From: Ectobius pallidus
Taxonomy: Eukaryota > Arthropoda > Insecta > Blattodea > Ectobiidae
Reading direction: 5' to 3'
DNA length: 64,000 bases
Assembly (NCBI GenBank): GCA_964059195.1
Contig: CAXKWD010000006.1
Location: forward strand, 133,282,539-133,346,538
Shown: positions 58,932 through 64,000 of the stretch, piece after piece
Position numbering within the stretch: position 1 is the stretch's first letter
Layout: each line of letters starts with the position of its first letter
The notes under the pieces: generated by a model
Told to the model about the DNA's origin: nothing
The model's database searches: none
The model's input: only the letters and a program-made list of their open reading frames with translations
Position numbers and translations under genes: made by a program

Positions 58932-59544
58932 AGCCTATATTCCAGTAGTCTAAGAAGTAGCAAAAGTGAAAATCTCTACTCGTATTAAAATTCATTACAC
59001 ATACAATGTACAGCGTTCAGATTATTGTGTTGTATTGCTTACTGATGTTGTTTGGTGAAAAGTAAAAGCGAATTGTGCACATTTCCAGCACACTAATAGC
59101 AATTATTTCCACCGAAATAACTCCATAGCTGTCACACTCGTTCAACGCGCTCACACAAATCTGGATTTAATCTGACAGACCTTTTATGTTGCATAAAACC
59201 CTGGCATTTTAGTAAATATTAATTTCGCATTAGTATTGTAGTTCATATCGTGTAGTGAGGTTAGAATGTATTATCTAGTAATCATATCATAATTTACTGC
59301 GCTCACATTGATTAATGTATATATCATGGCAGCCCGTGTGATAGAGCGAATATGGGCGAGAGGAGGAGAATTTGCAAATGTGCTTCCGCAGCTTATACGG
59401 TGGAAGGGGGAAGGGCATTGCGGCTCGACATACGACATTTCATGCGTAAACACCGCTGCTGTTATTGTTGATGATGGGGTTGGTGGTTTTGCTATGATAA
59501 TAGTGGTGGGGTCATTTATGATGATGATTATGAGGGATGTCAGT
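58932..59544. other. stretch without a recognised gene
   Basis: Two opposed frames of 60-81 codons at 59271-59553 are unrecognised. Nothing else supported. Confidence 0.55.
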
Positions 59545-59755
59545 TTTGACTAGAAGGTCCGGGTTAGATTCCTGATAGGATGGATAGATGAATGAGGCGG
59601 AAATATGCGCCAAAGTACCGTTTCCGCAGGTTTCTTCTGAGAGTTCCAAATACAGTATATAGTTTGTATACCGGTGCTCGTCCCGGAGCGGAATTTGTGA
59701 GTTAGACCAGTCATCCAGTCTACTTAAAAACACGTGGGAAGAAATAAAGGCTTCA
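59545..59755 (+). mobile_element. 5'-truncated SINE fragment
   Basis: Starts at AGGTCCGGGTTAGATTCCTG, a B-box-like block, and continues with GGCGGAAATATGCGCCAAAG and CTCGTCCCGGAGCGGAATTT, ending GGGAAGAAATAAAGG. No A box is visible upstream. Confidence 0.5.
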
Positions 59756-59784
59756 AAAGATAGTCGATTTTACCCTTTGAGATG

Positions 59785-60184
59785 TATAACTCCATCGGTA
59801 AGACCTGAGCCAAACAAACGGCTGCGCAGTAGTCTACGATGACCGAATAGACCCGCCTGACCTTCATAGCACGTTCTTTGCTAGTTCATACTGTACAGAC
59901 CGTGCAAAAACATCTTAGTTATCCTTACAGCATTCAATAGTGAAGACCCAACAGCGATATTCTGTGAGTTACATACCAATACTTAAATAAGTTAATATTT
60001 CATAACTAAACAAATATTTTATTCACTTTATTTTTTGTTTTCAATAGTTACGGGCTATTATGAACCGCATAGTTTGGAATGAATAGTACAGTATATGCAT
60101 CCTTTTCTGCCCTTACTCCACTGCTACCTGCAGACGATAAGCTATCTGCGCGTGTTTGGCTCAGGTCTTACCGGTCGAGTTATA
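59785..60184. mobile_element. terminal-inverted-repeat DNA element, 400 bp
   Basis: Left arm TATAACTCCATCGGTAAGAC continues CTGAGCCAAACAAACGGCTG and CGCAG. The complement of the right arm is TATAACTCGACCGGTAAGAC continuing CTGAGCCAAACACGCGCAG. The core CGGTAAGACCTGAGCCAAAC is identical in both. The arms are about 45 bp. The outermost TA on each side could be a TA target duplication (Tc1/mariner style), but no longer duplication is visible. The interior has no coding sequence. Superfamily uncertain. Confidence 0.75.
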
Positions 60185-60524
60185 CCAGTTTATTGTAATT
60201 TTTTTTATTCAAGATTTTTAGTCTCAATGAGTGCTTTCTTCACTTGTTACTATGAGGCAAAGACAGAATCTATTAGGCTGGGAAAACAAAACTTTTCTTA
60301 AAAAATTAGTTATAAATTTGAAGAATGTCCAGATTTCATTTTGTGAAGTTTTTCATTTCTTGGAAATCGAAAAACTGAAAATGTTATATCACACAAATAT
60401 GAAACACAATTTTTAAGTGTTATTTTCGAGCAAAAAATGAATTAGTGGAATTATAAACTATTGCGATTCTTTGATTGCTGTTTTAATTAGACCTATATAC
60501 AGTACATTTATTCAAATATAGGCC

Positions 60525-60865
60525 TGCCAGGAGATGAGTTCGCTCCTCTCACGCAGCGGGCCAGGCTTCGATTCCGGGTCGAGACAAGTTACTTGGGTGG
60601 GGTCTTTTCCATCCGCGCCCTTGTTCGGCATAAATGTGTATGCGACTGTTGTGTCTCAGAGGTGGCCTCGGTATTGGGCTGATCATCCATTCGAGGAGGC
60701 CCTCTGTGAACTTGTCTGGTTGAAAAATTATGCATATAATCCAAATGTAATTCCTCTCCTGACAGGTCGCGGTCCTGTAAGGCCCAAGAGAAGTGGACAG
60801 CATAAACGTCCCTACAACGAAACCGAGGTTAAACTAGACAAAGAGAATAGATGAGAATTGATGAG
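60525..60865 (+). mobile_element. SINE or SINE-like repeat, about 340 bp
   Basis: GAGTTCGCTCCTCTCACGCA and GGCTTCGATTCCGGGTCGAG (B-box like) form a tRNA-like head. The body has TTGGGTGGGGTCTTTTCCAT, CAGAGGTGGCCTCGGTATTG and GGTCGCGGTCCTGTAAGGCC. It is much richer in G+C than its flanks. Open frames of 84-106 codons on both strands inside it are by-products. No target duplication found. Confidence 0.55.
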
Positions 60866-62685
60866 CTAATTCGATGAGCTATAAAAAATAAAAGTCTTAT
60901 GTCCCTATAAATAAAGACGAATATTTCAGTTGTGTTCGTTTTTCAATTTAATGTAGACTATCTAAATATTTTTAATCTTCTTGAGTTTATTTGGAGTGCA
61001 TTCTTCGCTGTGTGGCTACCTGTAGTTTGTTACAGGAAGAACTAAATTAAAAATAAAAGCTAAATAAGGCAATACGAGTTCTAGAACAATTATTGAAAAG
61101 AGAACCTGCAGAAAAGTGTAGCAATGCCATTTATTTGAGATTGAATCAAAGTGAACATTCCAGATGGTTGCATTGAGCATCTCGTTTTCCTTCACGTGTA
61201 ACCACGCACGCATGTACAAATATGCGAACTTGAGCATGTAAACACATAGCATGGATATGAGACATCAGCCAACCACGTGTCAAACCATTTTGTGAGGATT
61301 CCTAGTATGTTTTCCTGTTAGCTCCTAACCTTCCGAGCTGGATGTAGTGTAAATACGGTAATTATCAATCAATGACGACAGCAATAATTCTGGGAAGAAT
61401 TAAGGCGGGATCCATCGTTTTAATTCCTCCTAGAATTATAATACTAATTTCTCTAATACTAAAGCGAGTTTCTCAATTTACACCCATCTTTTATTACTTA
61501 AATAATATTAATACCTGTTTCTGAAGTAATTATTTAAATTAACCTTGTCTTCTCATTTCTTAATTAACAAAATCACTATTGGAAATTAATTTAATGTGTT
61601 CATTGTTATTCCATTGTATATGTTTACTATGTATGCTACGTACATTGTACGTTATGGTCTAAAGTGTTAAAATACATATAATGATACCGTTAAGCTCGAC
61701 CAATAAATTAACTTAAAATATATGATTAAAGACGTTAGCTCAGCAATCATTTAATAAAGCAGTCATTAATCATATTTGCTATTCAGATTTTACAATTTCA
61801 GTGTTACCTCTGTATGTACTTTTTTGTTTCATAATATTGACTTAGATTTAATTAACCCAGTGGCTAAGTATGATGCGACTAGTGTGCGTGCGCTGATAGC
61901 ATGTCGATCGTCACTGAGATTAAAAAGCCCCCTACTTTTCAAAGTTGGTACCCTTGTAACTGAAAGACTATGTTGAACAGAGGTTAGCAATGGATAGAAA
62001 AAATAGCTTCAGTACACGAGCGTTAAGTGCGTCATTAGTAATTTTATTTCATTAGACCACTGCACTGTACTTAGTGTATTGTAGGCCTATATAGTGTCTC
62101 ATTTGCTTAAGAAACTTTAAATATATGTTTATATTTATATCATACATATAAGAGTATATATATCATTGTTCAGGGCTTAAAGGCGAAACATCTTCAAAAG
62201 AGGAAGGAATATAATTTAGCTGTCAATCCTATTTTTCCTTGTTAAGCAAGAGCTCGCTCGTCCTTCGGGAGAGATCACGACATTTCATCCTTGGCCAGCC
62301 TGTAGTTTGTTTGCTGTTAGTATCCCCCAAACGCGTCACGAAGGCTTGTCTTTCTCTTCTCAACTCCATTTGTTTAAGTTTCCTGTCAGCTTTCTAGATC
62401 TTCTTTGAATCCTTTGAAACTGTGTCTCGAACATGTCCTGAGCTTAATTACCTTTCAGCTTTTGTAATGTGAATTAGCAGTTCTGCTGAAGTCATTTGCA
62501 TGCGTAAATTCCATGTAACTAATAACTCCTAACTATATTAAAACTTCGTACTAGGTTTTCTTTTGTGTCCTGCGATATAATTACGTAACTCCGCATTTGA
62601 TATTCCGAGAATTGTGAAATCGGTTAGAAGAGGTCAAGGAGACTGGACGAATATTTTGGAGTTTATGGATTTGTTCTAGATAACC

Positions 62686-62880
62686 ATGCAAGCTAGTGAA
62701 CTCTTAAACAAGAGCACTGATTCCTGTAGACTTGAGGATAACATAAACCTGAAGGTTACTTGTGAAAAGAGCACTGTGCAGTTAAAAACCGACGGTAGTT
62801 TAAAGGACAGGATAAATAAGAATTGTTGGTTTTCACCTGAAAAGAATATTTCAACAGCATATTATATAGAAGCCACTTAA
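62686..62880 (+). CDS. exon-like open frame, unrecognised
   Basis: Sixty-four codons from ATG to TAA, polar and charged, with alternating Lys/Asp/Glu and few hydrophobic runs, unlike most random AT-rich frames here. No signal peptide, no membrane segment, no known motif. It could be the end of a retroposed coding sequence or chance. Confidence 0.15.
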   Translation: MQASELLNKSTDSCRLEDNINLKVTCEKSTVQLKTDGSLKDRINKNCWFSPEKNISTAYYIEAT

Positions 62881-63860
62881 ACGAAGCCAAGAACCTGAAT
62901 GGTAGGGCCTAGTAGTATGAAGTCTTAGTTTACCATTAAATTTCCACCAGATAACAGCATTTTACACTTTTCTTCCTTGAAATGTGAAGCTACTTTGATT
63001 TCATTTGATGTAGGCCTAATCTCAGGGATATAGCTTTTTATAAAGACTGCTTGCATTTAGATCACAGGACAGAAAGTGGAGTTTTAAACGACGAAGCTAC
63101 TACATCAATCAAGAAGCAGTAATACTGCCTCCGATATATTTCATAAAAGTGCTGGAAGCAAAGTAACATTAGTAGCAAATTCTGCTTTCTTGTATTGGAA
63201 TGATCACAGGCTTGGTTTTGTGCTGAGAAAAAACCGAAACAATCACACTACTTGAGAATTTCTATTTTTTTTTCACATACGATCTTATATTATAAGTCCC
63301 TAGTGTGTTACGTTTCACTCTAGTATACCACCGGTTCATCTACCCAACTCAATTTGAAGGATGTATTCGATATCCCTTTCCAGTGGTACCTAATTTTGCA
63401 CTTTGTTCCACATCTGTTGGAGTGTATTTAAATTACGTAGGCTTTGTAATGGAATTTGAATTTACAGGACGTTTAACGTTTTCCTGATTAGGACCCTTTA
63501 TTCCCGGAACTTCAAACGACTTCCGCTGCTGAATGATGGCCGTTTTATCGCACATAAGCCTACCCTTTGTTTCTTGTTTCCTTGTTTGATGCTTTCCGTG
63601 GTGCTAAAACACGAAACTTTGTTGCCCACTCAAATGGAATTTACACAACGACCAAAGCTTTTGAAATGTATACGCCGGGGAAAACTGCTTGTTCTTGACC
63701 TACTCCTTCGACATACAGACAGTATGCATAGAAAAGATATCAAGAAACTCATAAATACATGCGGATCTTAAGATTCAAGGTGCTACTAAGGAAAGTTAAT
63801 TTTTTAAGTGTTTGGATGTAGAATAGCGATGACGAATGTATTTAGCTGCTGTTGTTGTAG

Positions 63861-63861
<1 letters not shown>

Positions 63862-63915
<54 letters not shown>

Positions 63916-63928
63916 TATTATTATTATC
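63862..63928. repeat. (ATT)n microsatellite, about 67 bases
   Basis: More than twenty ATT triplets with one ACT interruption, the longest such array in the window. Confidence 0.95.
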
Positions 63929-64000
63929 ATCTTCATTGTTATTATTTTATTATTACTATAGACCTACTAGTAAACTAATTTTTAATATCACTAATATATT

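Larger units (their letters stand above)
60866..64000. other. terminal stretch without a recognised gene
   Basis: TAGGCCTA sites at 62082 and 63011. A 64-codon plus frame at 62686-62880 begins MQASELLNKSTDSCRLEDNI and is Lys/Asn/Ser-rich with protein-like texture, but no family is recognised. Frames at 63305-63487 and 63574-63771 are likewise unrecognised. An ATT array closes the window. Confidence 0.45.

Noticed and set aside
60534..60854. 106-codon frame as a gene
   Set aside because: It lies wholly in a G+C-rich SINE-like repeat, with an equally long frame on the other strand.

Overview
This window looks like non-coding nuclear DNA from a large, repeat-rich arthropod genome, most likely an insect. 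The evidence is strong A+T bias, no reading frame above 154 codons, many A/T trinucleotide microsatellites, and a dense layer of decayed eukaryotic transposons: tRNA-derived SINEs, non-LTR retrotransposons, hAT-type DNA elements and Helitrons. The style of the LINE remnants and SINEs reminds me of cockroach and termite genomes, but that placement is from memory of family style and not demonstrated here. I found no complete protein-coding gene, no rRNA, no genuine tRNA gene and no CRISPR array. It reads as an intergenic gene desert or the inside of a very long intron.

Layout. 0-10 kb: a LINE 3' tail with hairpin and poly(A) (about 1.72-1.84 kb), a decayed LINE C-terminus (6.8-7.2 kb) and a diverged direct repeat pair (6.1 and 8.2 kb). 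10-25 kb: SINE pieces (11.1, 17.2, 22.3 and 22.6 kb), one copy of an 850-bp repeat (11.76-12.60 kb), and two hAT-type MITEs with 8-bp target duplications (13.13-13.48 and 23.66-23.85 kb). 25-36 kb is the richest part: a LINE reverse transcriptase remnant (27.05-27.96 kb, minus), a Helitron-like element (28.65-29.33 kb), a 940-bp hAT derivative that keeps the start of a transposase (29.92-30.86 kb), SINE fragments, and a 562-bp MITE whose middle is a five-unit tandem array (35.22-35.78 kb). 36-50 kb: a SINE with target duplication (38.95-39.15 kb), a near-perfect 113-bp inverted repeat enclosing 2.07 kb (42.00 and 44.30 kb), and another hAT MITE (49.14-49.43 kb). 50-64 kb: the second, inverted copy of the 850-bp repeat (52.29-53.13 kb), a young SINE with a perfect 14-bp duplication (53.96-54.26 kb), a 93-bp minisatellite (57.03-57.30 kb), a Helitron-like 3' end (58.93 kb) and a 400-bp terminal-inverted-repeat element (59.79-60.18 kb).

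There is no gene network to describe. What can be read is the history of insertion and decay. Elements with intact duplications (SINE at 53.96 kb, hAT MITEs at 23.66 and 49.14 kb, hAT derivative at 29.92 kb) are datable insertions; the LINE pieces are older and carry stops and frameshifts. Two signals stand out beyond ordinary repeats: the palindrome TAGGCCTA occurs exactly at least 11 times where less than one is expected by rough composition, and the 113-bp inverted repeat differs at one base with no shared flanks. A few short exon-like frames (35.8-36.0, 38.3-38.5, 54.6-54.8, 62.7 kb) are recorded with low confidence.
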